Part shown: positions 12,881-25,700 of the stretch, piece by piece
How the letters are laid out: each line of letters opens with the position of its first letter
Numbering within the stretch: position 1 is the first letter of the stretch
DNA from: Chelydra serpentina
Taxonomy: Eukaryota; Chordata; Testudines; Chelydridae
Direction: 5' to 3'
NCBI GenBank assembly: GCA_037349315.1
Contig: JBAIAC010000040.1
Location: forward strand, 17,626,001 to 17,690,000
Length of the DNA: 64,000 nt
Program-made: the position numbers and the translations under genes
Notes under the pieces: generated by a model
What the model was told of the DNA's origin: nothing
Databases searched by the model: none
Seen by the model: only the letters and a program-made list of their open reading frames with translations

Positions 12881-14779
12881 TAGTATTTTTATCTGATTCT
12901 TATCCTATAAGGTTGCAGTCCCTGTGATCAATATTTAATGCAAAAACATCTGCTTATTAGGAAGATGTCGTCTCAGGGAATATTAAACACTATAGGAAAA
13001 TGCAGTTAACATTCTCATGAGGAATCCCAAATAGAAGGAGGTTCAAAGTTATATGGGGTGAGTCTACTCACAAAAGGGGCAGCAGAGGGTCCTTAAAATG
13101 ACTAGCTATTTACTGGCCGAGCTGTAGAGCTGCTTGCTTTCATGGGGGTTTCTCACAAAATGAAATTAATTTAGATAAATGACAGACAACACCTACACAC
13201 ATAATTATGGTGGTAGATAGATTAGAGTAAAACCTATTTTGTGTGACCCTGGGAGTTGGGTGCTTGACCCTCATTGAAAAATCAATGACAGTTAGGTGCC
13301 TAACTCACTTAGGCACTTTTGAAAATTCCACCCTAAGGCCTTGAGCCTGCAAACATTTGTGTGTGTGAACTCACTGCATGCTATTCACATGAATGAAGCT
13401 TGCAGTCTCCGGCCCTTAGTTTAGAGATGCGTTGGGGGCAGTCTCTTAAGGCAAGAGATTGCCTAGTAAAGGTGATCTGTTGTAGAGGTCTCAGTGTTTA
13501 CACGTGTGTGCACCTGTACTTGAGTGAAGTTGTGTAAACTATTTAACTTCATTATCTGAAAGAATGCACCATCAACCACACTTTTTCCTGTTGATATTCT
13601 CCTTCTACAGGATGGAAAGGGTAATTTAGCTGTGTGTGACTGTATATATCAATTATTCCTTTCCACAGAAAGACCCAACAGAGAAAATTACAGGAAAAAT
13701 GTGCTAGGAGGATGGTGAAGAAACAGTATTGCTTTCTCCCCTTGACAGGGTTTGTGTAGGAAGAAGATGCAAGGGCATGATCACCGAACAATGTTGACTC
13801 TGAGATCTATGGAGTATCCCAGCCCCAACCCTGCATATGGAGGAACATCCAGGTTGAATGCCTGCCTTCTGTGTACTGACCAGCCTCCCACCCCTCGGAT
13901 GGCTGGCTCAGTGGCCATGTTGCTCCCGGACTCCCCTTCCATGCCTGTTTGGCACTTCATCTTTCAAGTGAAAGCCATGGATGGGGAGTTAATACTGCAA
14001 GGAACAGCACTAACCTATGCAGCAATTTGCTACTCAGATTGTGTGTGGCTGTGGTGAGAGAATCCTATGGGAAGCAGCTGCTTCCGAGCACTGCTGCTTT
14101 TTGGCCAGCCAGTCCCTCCAACCATGCACATACTTTAACGTGTGCATTGCTGATACAGAAGGGCTGCCAGGAGTTATATAGCAGGAGAACATGCCATGTG
14201 ATACATTTCCCATCTTCTCTAGGGATGACACAGTTGCTCCCTAATTCACAGAGGGACTGTTTTTGTGAAATCACTTATTCCTACAAAATAACTTCAGAGG
14301 TTTCACTATAACCAGAATTGGCAAATTTGCACACTGTGCACTGAAACAATTTGGGACTTCCCCTCTCCTCCAGGGGAAACAATGGGCTAGATTCTAGCTT
14401 GCATTTCTGACAAGATGCAGCACAGGAGTCAAAGCCTAGGTGGAAAAGGTGTGAAGGTGACTTTAAGCCCATCTCTATCATTCTGGGCAGCTCCAAGGTC
14501 TGATGCCACCCCCCCAGCATTAGGTAAAGCAAGCCCAGGAGCCAGTGTAATTTGAGGCAGGCTTGCATAGCTATCAATGGGCTTTTCCATCGCCTAGAAT
14601 AGCCAGAGCACAGAGTATTCTAGGCACTTCTCCTCTTGGCCCTGGCATGATCCTATGCTAACAGCTGGACAGGAGCATGTCATAAGGCTACTTACATGAG
14701 CCCTACACCACTGCTGTGCTATGGAAATTCCCTAGGGGCCACTGTATCCTTATGGCATAAAGAGGTCACGGCAAGAGAC
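12881..14779. other. SVOP-USP30 intergenic region, left part
   Basis: No exon is recognised. Two palindromic modules occur at about 13255-13330 and 13340-13425. Open frames at 13752-14577 have low-complexity unrelated translations and no splice-conserved boundaries. Confidence 0.5.
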
Positions 14780-15330
14780 AGAATCTTAAAAATGTAGGAC
14801 TGGAAGGGGCCTTGAGAGGTTATCAAGTCCAGCCTCCCACCCTGAGGCAGGACCAAGTAAACCTACACCATCCCTGACAGGTGTTTGTCCAACCTGTTCT
14901 TAAAAACCTACAATGATGGGGATTCCACAACCTCCCTTGGAAGCCTATTCCAGAGCTTAACTACCCTTATAGTTAGAAAATATTTCCTAATATCTAACTT
15001 AAATCTCCCCTTCTTCAAATTAAGCTTATTACTTCTTGACTTCCCTTAAGTGGACATGGAGAATAACTGATCATAGTCCTCTTTATAACAGCTCTTAATA
15101 TATTTGAAAACAGTTATATCCTCCCTCAGTCTTTTTTTTTCTTCTCAAGACTAAACATGCCCTGTTTTTTTAACTTTTCCTCATAGGTTTTCTATACCTT
15201 TTATATTTGTTACACTCTTCTGGACTCTCTCCAATTTGTCCACATCTTTGCTAAAAAGTGGCTCCCAAAATTGGACACAGTACTCCAGCAAAGACCTCTC
15301 CAAGAGTTTTGAAAGATATATCCTAGTTCA
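14780..15330 (-). mobile_element. CR1-like LINE 3' fragment
   Basis: The plus strand carries the reverse complement of a typical CR1 3' region: a left end with GGACTGGAAGGGGCCTTGAG and ATCAAGTCCAGCC, then TTCCACAACCTCCCTTGG, TTTCCTAATATCTAACTTAA, and finally TTGGACACAGTACTCCAG. The order matches a minus-strand CR1 copy truncated within its reverse-transcriptase or 3' portion. No intact reading frame remains. Confidence 0.85.
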
Positions 15331-17679
15331 CTATAGTGGGTTCATCTGTGCCCAGCCACACCTATGGGCTAGATTCCAGCTAACTCCTATGTGGGTGTGC
15401 ACTGGCAAGGAGGAGTGAGGAGCTTCCTCTTTCCTTGTGCAGTCCATACAAGGGCCAGGTAGAACTGCAGTCCCTGTGCTGAGTGGAGTGCAGCGACTGC
15501 TCCCTAATTAGTAAAAGCTCCCCTAAGAGGAAAGGAGGAACAAAGAGTAGGTGGAACCAATGGTTCTCCCCCAATCTCTGTGCTGGCCAGCATTTTTGTT
15601 GGCCATCTGGTAGGGAATGTGCTGCAGTGCATCCCTTAAAAACTCATAAGACAAAGGCCAAAAGAACAATGGAATCAGCATCAAAAGGTATTGCTAGAGC
15701 CAGACAATATTTCCTGTTAGTGTTTGCTGGCTGATAGTTTAACCCAATACTGATTAATTCTTGCTCACTGGCTAAGATTTCAGATTTGCTGCTTTCTCTC
15801 ATTAAGAAAGTAGAGTTGGCAGTAATTCTTGACAATCAGACTGGTTCTTAAATCCTAGCTATAGAGACAAGATGAAAAAATAATGGCCAACAAGCAAAGC
15901 GGGAGCAAGGAATTATTCTGAGGGACTACTAAAATAAACCAGCATCCCTACACACACCCATCATGTCACTTGAATACTGGAAACATCCAGAGACAGATTT
16001 CCCCCCCTTACTCATTGAGTAAACTACTACTCAGAGTGAATAAGGGTGGCACAATGTTACTGGTTTAGCACAGAGAGATGAAAGAGGGCCATAACCCTGG
16101 AATAGAAAGATTCTCAATGTTTATTCAAGGCAATACATTTATTTTAATAAAAGAGAATAGTTCAAGACAGAACATACAGAGTTAAAGAGTCTTCAGCAGA
16201 TAGGACTGACCACCCAACAAAATTTAATCATACATTTCAAGAAGATTTGTGTGTTCTCTTCAGAAAATCCAGGTTAAGGCAAACACAATTCAATTCATTA
16301 AATGATCCAAGAAGGCTGCTTTGTTCCACAGAATAAAATGGTGCAGATAAATCCACTACAATGAGGGGAATTATTGAACTGAAACTGCTAAGGGAAAGCG
16401 GTCATTACAGCCCTTAACCAAAATTGGCTCAACAGGGCAGACTGACCTAATCCCACAGTGAAATTTATCCACAAAATTGTCTCTGACAAGAGGAGATCAC
16501 AGCAACTGTCTGTAGCTACAGCTTCTTCCAAAATCTTGGTAGCAAATGGCATTTTAAACTAATGTCCTATTTGAAAAAGGTCATTCTGTAGCAGAGATAA
16601 CTTTTTTTTTAACAATATAGTGACTACACTACTTCTTTATTAAGCCAGGTGCCTCTTGATAAGACAATTTATGCAATAAATTAAAGGTCTAAAATAGCAA
16701 TATAAGGTTCCCTACACTGTCCCTCTCCTCCTGCACTAAGCATTTAATAGGCATTAGAGTCAGACATTCATGAGAATGATACATTCAGTATGTATCCTAC
16801 AGTTGCCAGGCCTAGGTTTGTTTCTTTTTTTAAATTTCTTTCATCTTCTCTCTAATGCTCCCCTGGTTCTATCAACCCCCTGCTGTCTATTCCCCCTACC
16901 CTTCCAGCTGCTCTCCTTCTCTCTAACAGCTGCTCCTCTGTCATTCTGCCATGCACTGAATAATCTCAGGCAAATAGGGGCTCAGCCAGAAAGACATCTA
17001 ATATGCCAGACATTTGGCTAACAAAAGCCCTTAGAATCAATTTAGTATAATTAGTTGAAAACAGAAATGAATGTTAACTGCCAAGGCCCCTAATAATGAG
17101 TGGCAGCTGCCATCTTGAGGTGCTCTCAAAAGTCACAGGTGCCATCCAGCTACCTTCTTTTATAGCAGTGAAGTGAATCATTCTTCACTGAATGATTCTA
17201 AAGGTAAATCAAATACTTTTAAAAATAAATTAATACAAAACTGAGTGAGATCCCAAATTATTATGGGCCTGATCCTAGCCATTCTTCCAAAGATGAACAG
17301 GGACTTAGACTCAGTAAAACCAGTAAGGTTCAGTTGCAAGGAGGACAGGAATTTCTGGTTTTCTACCCTCTCCAGCATCCCCATACTTAGGGCTTGGGGG
17401 TGGAATGGTAGGCTACCAGTTGTTGTCCCTGGCAAAGTTGGGGAGCAGGAGATACTACAGTGGCACTTGGAACACCATACTGATGAGCACAGTATAAATC
17501 CCTAGGGAGATAAATTGGACAGGAATAGCCTCAAGACTGCAGTAGCATTTCCTGAACAGATCCACTGCCTTTCCACAGCCTGGGAAGATTCTTCCCCTAT
17601 CTTCTCTCCAACGGCTGCTGTGCCAGGCATGCCTGTTTATTCTGGCTTTGCACAGCAGAGGATTTGGGCCTAACTGAAT
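15331..17679. other. SVOP-USP30 intergenic region, middle
   Basis: Nothing gene-like is supported. Short frames (for example 15380-15574, 16770-17021, 17178-17505) have no recognisable domains. Confidence 0.45.
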
Positions 17680-17789
17680 TAGGGTTGCCAACCCTCCAGG
17701 ATTGTCCTGGAGGATTTTAGTATTTAATTAAATATTGTATCATGTGATGAAACCTCCAGGAATACATCCAACCAAAATTGGCAACCCTA
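17680..17789. mobile_element. hAT-type MITE, 110 bp
   Basis: The terminal inverted repeats are TAGGGTTGCCAA and TTGGCAACCCTA. The flanking octamers are AACTGAAT (17672-17679) and AATTGAAT (17790-17797), a 7-of-8 match as expected for an 8-bp hAT target duplication with one later mutation. A further inner pair, CCTGGAGG / CCTCCAGG, extends the foldback. There is no coding capacity. Confidence 0.85.
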
Positions 17790-18194
17790 AATTGAATACA
17801 TGTGAAGATTTCAAAATTATCAATAAATATTTATTGAAAGAAAAGTGTTCCATATCAGTTTTTCTCTGGCTGACTTGTTGAACCCAGAGTTCTATTTTAC
17901 CTTTGCTAGAGTGGATGATAAACATCATGTACCCCTAAAGCAGCCTAAGGAAAGTAACTCCTGCCCTGCTTTAGACATGTGTGACATCCCTGACTTGCAA
18001 GACAAACACAGAAGTCTGTGAACAAATGAAAGCCCTTCTGTTCATCTTTATAATCTGTGATTTTTAACTGTTCAAAAGTATTCTATTAATGTTTCAGTAA
18101 CTCGGTTTTTCAAGATTTAGTTAAAAAACACATTTACTCATTAAATTGGCCTATACTTTGTCACATCCACTTACATTATTGATAAAACCAAAAG

Positions 18195-18295
18195 CCAAAT
18201 CATGTTCACTTTACTCACATGAGTAACTCTGTTCAAGTTAACGGCACTCACTCTTAAAATCAGTGGGGCTACTCACAGGAGGAAGGTGAGAGGAT
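18195..18295. repeat. Palindromic interspersed module
   Basis: TTTACTCACATGAGTAACTC and GGGGCTACTCACAGG belong to the same module family as 21080-21200. Decayed copy. Confidence 0.45.
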
Positions 18296-18651
18296 TTGAC
18301 TTTTAATTTTTCCTCTTGTCAGCTCTTCGGAGCCAATCAAATTACAGAAGAATGAGCTGGCGCCTCTATCCTGGAGGCCATTAATCAACAGGGACAGCTA
18401 ATTTCCAACTGCAACATCTTTACTACTAGCAATGATGCATGAGACAAACAGAACCAAGCTCGGCTTCAGATCCCAGTTGAGTAGCTTGCAGCAATGGTAG
18501 CTAGAAAACTCACCTTTTAACTTGTAAATTAAGTCAGTTGGTTCTGAAATTAATTCAGAGTGAAATCCACCCATCTACTTGGGGAACACACAGAGCCATG
18601 CCAGGGCCACCACAGTCTTGCTGCTGTCTGAGAGGAAAGGGTGCACAGGCC

Positions 18652-18755
18652 GGACACTTCGTGGCAACGCAGAGACAGTGCCAGCCAGCTATTTCGGGGC
18701 AACGTTTTGAGGCACCGTGGCATTTCCTGGGGACACTTTGTGGCATCGCAGAGAC
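18652..18755. repeat. Degenerate short tandem/minisatellite-like repeat
   Basis: The 25-bp unit at 18652-18676 (beginning GGACACTTCGTGGCAACGCA) recurs at 18731-18755 with two substitutions. Related GGCAACG and GACATTTCGCGATGCC blocks occur between and after them. The period is about 79 bp. Confidence 0.55.
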
Positions 18756-18837
18756 TTTTCTCTGGCGACATTTCGCGATGCCGGTTTGAGTTGTTAGAGG
18801 TCACCCCAAGCAGTCAAAAGCATGACTCGGGGGCCCT

Positions 18838-18846
18838 AAGATGGCG
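18838..18846 (+). promoter_or_regulatory. YY1-like motif AAGATGGCG
   Basis: The exact core AAGATGGCG sits at the upstream shoulder of the USP30 CpG island. YY1 motifs of this form are typical near vertebrate transcription starts. It lies about 450 bp before the USP30 start codon; function is inferred from sequence only. Confidence 0.4.
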
Positions 18847-18879
18847 AGACTAGCTTACAAAGGGCCAGATTTCCGTTAC

Positions 18880-19780
18880 AACACCACCAGTGACTACTGG
18901 CTCTTTCTTGGCCTCCGGGCTGGAGCCGTCGGGGGTTGCGCTTTCCAGCTCTTCTGCCCCCCGCCCTTCGGTTAGGGCCAGCTGGGATTCTCGCACGAGG
19001 AGCTGAGCCCAGGAGCAAGCCTCCCACAGGCCCAGCGACACTACAGCGAGGGCGGCCGCCCGGCCAGACAGACCCGGCTCCGCTGAGCGCTGCTGGGGCA
19101 GGGGGAGGGGAGGAATCCTGCCGCCAGTCTCCAGGCGGTAGCAACCAGCCGCTCCCCAGGAACCCGTTGCTAGGGGGGTCCATGCGCTAACGAGGTCCGA
19201 CCCGGCCGCTTCCGGTCCGCTCCGTCTCCCGCCCCCCCGGACCCCGCGCCTCTCGGTGTCTTTGGTTCCGCCCGGCGGCAGCAAGAAGCGCTCAGGGCAT
19301 GCTGGCCGGGGACACGGACAGGGCGGTCAGGCGGCTCCTGCGGGCCGGAGGCGCGGTCAGGTCAGGAACGGCGGGGACGGGCTGGGGGCGCTACAGCAGC
19401 CGCCGCCGCCTCCGAGGGGGAGGGGCGAGACGGCAACATGGGGTTGGGTAGGAAGCGAGTGGGGGCGGGTGCAAAGGGGAGAGTAGGCCCGCGGGGGGGG
19501 GGCGGTCCATGGAGGCCGCATCACAGGCGGGCTGTGTATGTATCCCGCCCACCCCGGGACGGGGCAGCTCGGCCCCGGCTGGCCGGGCTCGCAGGGAGGC
19601 CGTTGGTGATGGGCCCCGCTCGGCCCCAGCCTCTTGCCCTCCTCGGCCGGGAGGGGTGACCGCGGCGGGCGTCCCGCCCCGCCCGGGCGGACGGGGATGT
19701 CTTCCTTCTGAGGTGACCGTTACGGTGTCAGTGTCGGCCCGGGGCGTTTCGAGGGGCGGTTACACTTTCTGTTCGCCCCA
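18880..19780. promoter_or_regulatory. USP30: USP30 CpG island promoter
   Basis: There is a sharp rise in G+C and CpG density over about 900 bp, covering the USP30 first coding exon. There is no TATA box, as usual for a housekeeping-type promoter. Long frames on the minus strand here (18836-19183, 18850-19284) come from high G+C. In human an antisense transcript arises at this promoter; no evidence for or against one can be read here. Confidence 0.75.
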
Positions 19781-22700
19781 CCAGGAAGACTTTACATTTC
19801 GAAACCCTTCCTGGGTTGTGGATTCAGCCAAGGTCGTTGCCCCCCAGCTTAACTTTCCATTGTTGCCCATCCAGAAAATAACTTCCCTCCGAGCTGAGGA
19901 GGGGCTGTGTTTGCATATGGAGTCCGATTGCCTGGCATCAGCCTAAACTTTAATGTACTGGCCTGTCATATGACCGGTTTCATTTAACCGTGAGCCAGGC
20001 TTTATTTCTTGTATGTTACCATGTATATAGAGAGATCCTTGCCCCCCTAGTGAACAGCAGGCGCGTGTGTCTATAATACTGCCCGTGCGGGAGACACTGG
20101 ACTGAGCTCAGCACCCCAACTCAGAGGGACCATATGTTAGCAGCTTGTGCTGAAGGCTAGTCCTATGATTTGCAAACTTTGGATTCTTTGTTTACACGCG
20201 AGGTGTTATTGATGGTGCAACAATTACCAAAGACATGACTGGGGATAAAAAAAACACAAAAATAGGATTGTACCAGACAAAAATATCAGTGTTCTATGTT
20301 TTACAGTGTCCTTGCCTATAATTCCTATATGACGTGTTAATGTTGTTACTGGTTTTCCAGTAGAAAACAGCAAGCAGACTTTTCCTCTTTTTTAGGCATA
20401 AAGTAATGAAGAACTGGGGTGTTGTTGGTGGAATTGCGGCTGCTCTGGCAGCAGGCATTTATGTTCTCTGGGGTCCCATCACTGAAAGAAAGAAACGCAG
20501 GAAAGGTGGGGAAAGTTCTAAATTGACCGAAATTATCCATATCCATTTTATTGTGGGTTTAAATTTCTTTTGAGCTAAGACTTTGGATGTTAGAAATGTT
20601 TTCACTTTTTTTTTAATCATTAGATTTTGTAAAACCTTTTGTTATATAGCAAAATATAAATTTTGGTCAGTGAATCATGTTGCCTCCTATCTGAATTAGT
20701 CTGTATCAATAAAATATTTTTATTTCCTATGTAGATTTGATCTATGTATCTACTGGTTATGTTAGTTTAAAATTTTAAAAATTATGATGATACATATTAG
20801 GCATACTTTGTATGTGTTTTGTAATATGTTTGTATTACCTACGGAAATGCAATAAAATTTAAACAAATACACAAAATAAACACCTTCTGATTGAACATAA
20901 GCACAGGATAAGAGACTGTCTTCTGCTTTGGAAAGTAAATATTCATACTAAAAATTGCTAGAGTAAAGAAATATATTACACAAATCTTTGAAAACTGGAG
21001 AGCATCCCTAATACAATACTAATCTCCAAAGGAAGGAGATCTCACTAAATTGAGACCAGGTGTGCAAAGGCACATACCTTAGGCCCCCATCCTGGAAACA
21101 CTTATCAATGTGTTTAACTTCACACATCTGAATAGTCTCATACAAGCTATTCACATGTGTAAAAATTAAGCACATATGTGAATGTTAGCAGGATTATTAT
21201 TATTATTATTTTATTATTACTAATTATTTTGTGTATTATTGTAGCACCTAGGAATCAGGTCCTTCGACCTTGCAGATAGTATAACAAGTCACAAATTGAA
21301 AATTAAATACATTACAGTTGTTAATTCCAGTTTATATGGTAATTTGTAAATAATCCTACAGTAATCCATGCTTGATAGTGTTAATGTATAGCTTTCTAAA
21401 ATTCAGTCAAGAACAGTTTTCAGAGAAAGTTAAAACATTTTTTTTACAGTGGCATGATTCATAGAGACCATAACACTATTGCATGTTTGAGTGTTTTCTG
21501 ATTTCTTAAATAACAGTTGTAAACACCAAATAAAAGATGATAGCTTGAAATCCAAATCACATGCACCATATCACTTTCAGTAAAAAGAAACCAACTGTCC
21601 TAGACTCTAGAATGTAAATTGTTAATGCATATTTCTAGGGCTTGTGCCTGGCCTTCTCAACGTAGGAAACACCTGTTTCATGAACTCTTTGCTGCAAGGC
21701 TTATCTGCTTGTCCATCTTTCATCAAGTGGCTGGAGGACTTTACAGCCCAATACAAGACGGACCAGAATGAATCATCGGAGCACCAATATTTGTCCCTTA
21801 CTTTGCTGTGCCTCCTGAAAGGTATCATGTTTTTAAACTTTTAAGCGGTTAGGTTACATTAACAAGAAAATAATAAAACCTAATATGTTACTGTTTTTAA
21901 TAAACTAATTTGCACGGTGCAGAAAGTGAGTAATCTTTCATTTTTAATATCATAAAGATCTCTCGCAACAGTTGCCAGACTCAGAATTCAATCAGAAAGT
22001 AATTTCATTTACTATAATTTAATGTAAACATTTCCCAGAGAGAAGGAAATTTCTCAAATAAATGCATGAGAGAGCATATGTAATGTTGGATAAAAAGATC
22101 AGAAAACTAAATTTCTTACTACTTTAATGAAGATTGGGGGATTTAATAGGCAAATTTAATTAGCTGACTTGATGGTGTTTTCTATGTACAAAGAAATGAC
22201 TGTATCTTGGGGTCCATTAACTCTGTTTAAAGCTGAGGTTTTTTTATTTGCTCAGGTTTTCATTACTATTGAGTCAATACAGCACCCTCAGGCAGGGTGA
22301 TTTAAATCAGGAAGTCTTGATTTAATCATGGATTTCTACATGAAAGTGCATTCTTGTTGGTTGTTATAACCTTAATACATATTCTTCACAGGTAGAGGAA
22401 CTTCATTAAAATATTCCCAAACTGGGTCTCTTTTACGGGCTGCTGCCATTATAGATTTTCCCTTCTAGTCAGAGAATGGTATGGTAGATCTCAAATCAAT
22501 GAAGGCTACACTCAGAAAGACCGCAAGACTTCTGGAATATGCTGCTCAAACAGTTTCACTTTTGTTTCTATTGCCTGTCCTTCCCTTCTCACATTTATCT
22601 CCAGACTTCTTCTCCTTGTCCACATCTATTCTGCCCCCAACAATCGTCTATTCATTGAACTTTTTGAAACTTTGCACTTTTAGAGAAAGGTAAGGGATTG

Positions 22701-25700
22701 TGTGTACACAAATCTGCGAGGGACAATAAGGTTGAGGTTTGCTATTTCTCACCTCTATATATTTATTTATTTATTTAAAACATTTTTGCTGTTAACAAGC
22801 ATGTTATCTCTGGGGACACAAATCTACAGTTTGAGAACTGCAAAACTAATTATCTCTGATGGTATCTTCTAGACTGAGCACTGAGTCCCATTGGGTAGAT
22901 AGAAAGATTAACCTAAATAATCTATATAGAAGCCCCTGGAACCCCATAAAATTGGGTCCCTAATCCACGAACTATTGGAACTCATTTACAAAACTTTTCT
23001 TAAACATTACATAAATATATTGTCTCATACTATAGAATTAGAATTTATAATCCCTATTCCATGATGAGATATCATTGAGCTATAATGTATCTTAATTAAA
23101 ACTATCTTTAGATAGGTTTTTTCTCAAAAAGCATTTTATTTAAAAAAAAAATCCGATTTTGGATTATTATTTTTTAAAAAGTCACTGATTTTTATCCACC
23201 CTGCCCCCAGGTTATTAGTGTCCTTCCTAAATCCCACCAAGGAATCTCTCAAACCTCTACTGCTGAAGGAAGGATTAGCTCCACAATTAGTAATATTTCA
23301 TTTACACTCATTTTCCAAGTCCTCTCTACTATCCTCTTTCCTTGAAAAAGGATTTTTCCATTCAAAGTTGTAAAGTTGAATGAGGTACCAGGGTCTTGCC
23401 CCTTTCCCTGCCCCTACCTGCATTGTTGTTATGGAAGCTGAAAGAGAGATCAGAGGGCGAGGTTTTACAATAAATAGGGAGAACAAGGATTTACAATCAC
23501 GTACAGTAGTTGAGGAAGGGAAAAAAAGGCATTGTACAAATTGTTCCTCTCAGACATAACTAAGAAATAACTGCGCAACTGTGGATCACTAGGTTTAGAA
23601 CGTCCCTGCGACTGGGCCAGCTCCTTGTACGTAAGCTTGTGTTAACAAATCATTCCATTGTTGAAAGTGAAAAGAAATTAGGCCTCCTATATCCAGATTT
23701 TGTGATCTAACTAATCTTAGTGGCTCCACTTCTCATTTTGAATTTAACACCTCCAGCTTTATCCTGCCAAGAGGTCACAGAAGATGATGTCCTGGATGCA
23801 AGCTGTTTGTTAGAAGTGTTAAGGCTGTACAGGTGGCAGATCTCGTCATTTGAAGAGCAGGTGATTACAAAATTCAAACTAGATTATAGTATAGTATAGT
23901 ATAGATTAGATACTGTGATGATAGGTGCCTTATGTAATATATGGTATTTATAGATCTGAGTATCAAATCTGAATCCTCTTCAGCATGGTGAAAGTTGTCT
24001 TTAGTAACTAAGAGAAAGCAGCAATGTGATTAATACATGACATCTTCAGTTTGTTTTAGAGATGCCTGATTCAGGCTCTAATGCCTTTCAACTATCAGCA
24101 TTTGGTAGAACGCTGCCAGTAGGGACAAGATTCCAGGGGGTAAAATCCTGGCCCCATTAAAGTCAATGCAAGTTTTGCCATTGACTTCAACAAGGCCATG
24201 ATAAAATGCCATGGTTTCTGTTTCTAAGGAAGTTCCCTGTGTTTTCTTAAGACTCCCAGATTTAGTTACACACAAACGAGGGGGCTTCTAGATCTAGTAC
24301 ACAGCGCATATGTCTGCAAGCTGTGCAGACATACCAGATACAGTAGATTCTGCTTAATTATAGGGGTATTGACAACTTTTGGTTAATAGCAGCATTTTGC
24401 CAGGAACCAATCCCATTGCATTGACTTTAATGTTAACGGGATGCAGGTATTGGCAACGGCATGCTGCTTAATAACACCATTTCTTTGATTCTTGGAAGAA
24501 AGGCCCCAGCTGTTGGCAGGTTTGCGGGGATGCAGCCAGGGAAGGAAGTGCTGGGGAGTGCCTACCCTGGCCGCAGCCCTACAAACCTGCCTGCAGCTGG
24601 TGCTCAGCCCATCCCAGTGCTTCCTTCTGGGGTTGCAGGCCCACAAACCTGCTGCCGCACAGGGATGGCACAGGAGGTAAGAGGCTGTAGTGGGGATGGG
24701 GGCTGCAGCCCGCATGCCAGAGCTGAATGACACCTCTCCCTGCACTCTCCAGGCTGTACCCTGCTGGGGGGCTGCACCCAGGTAAGGAAGCGCTGGCACA
24801 TGCTAAGCTCTGACCCCCAGAGAGCACAGGGAGGGGTATGGTGCAGTCCCATGAGTCCCCAGCTCCCAATAGAAACTCCATCATCCTGCTGGTGCCCTGC
24901 TCACAGGCAGGTTTGCAAGGGTGCAGCCAGGGAAGGCACTTCCCAGCACTTCCTTTCCTCAGTGCAGCCTTGCAAACCTGCCTTCTCCTTGTTAGCAACT
25001 GCCGGATAAGGGCAACTTTTTCCTGGCAACTGAGGAGAATATGCAGAATCTACTGTATTTGAAAAATGTTTTCTGCTCCTGTGTGAGTGCAGTTGGTTGG
25101 GGTCAGTAAATTGGTTCCGTTGTTTCTTGTATAAATGTGGTTGTATATTTTACACTTCATATCCAAAACAAATGACATAAGGGTTCAATTCTGCTCTCAT
25201 TGAAGTCAGTCAATTTCACCATTGACCTCAGTGGAAAGCAGACTTTTGGGTTATTATTGTGAGTATATTTTTTGTATGTGTACTCTTCGGTATTCTTTCA
25301 GTGTTATACGCCACAAATACATTTTTTTAAAATGTTGTGCATTGTTGTGGGCTTAGCTTTGCAGAAAAGATTGTTGGCAAAATTGTAGCACATGCACAGG
25401 GATATAGGACTGGATGGGACCTCGTGGATCATCAAGTCCAGTCCCCTGCTATTGCAGAGAATGCCATCATATAATCCTGTTTATAAATTTATCAAGCTCC
25501 ATCTTAAAATGAGTAAGGTTGTTTGCTCTCACTACTCGTATTGGGAGGCTGTTCCAGAACCTCTCTCCTCTACTAGTTAGAAAACCTTCTCCTTTCCTGC
25601 CTGAATGTATTCATGGCCAATTTATACTCATTTGTTCTTGTGCCAACGTTGTCCTTTTGCTTAAATATCTCTTCTTCCTCTCTTATGTTTATCCCCAAAT

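Noticed and set aside
12527..12883. Several overlapping frames with alanine, serine or glutamine runs
   Set aside because: They translate a CAG/CTG-rich 5'-UTR tract in different frames; the true SVOP start is in another frame.
13752..14577. Cluster of ~100-codon frames in the SVOP-USP30 interval
   Set aside because: No conserved motif; frames overlap on both strands.
18836..19284. Minus-strand frames of 115 and 144 codons at the USP30 promoter
   Set aside because: CpG-island composition leaves long frames by chance; overlapping frames on both strands look equally open. An antisense noncoding transcript is possible but not visible.
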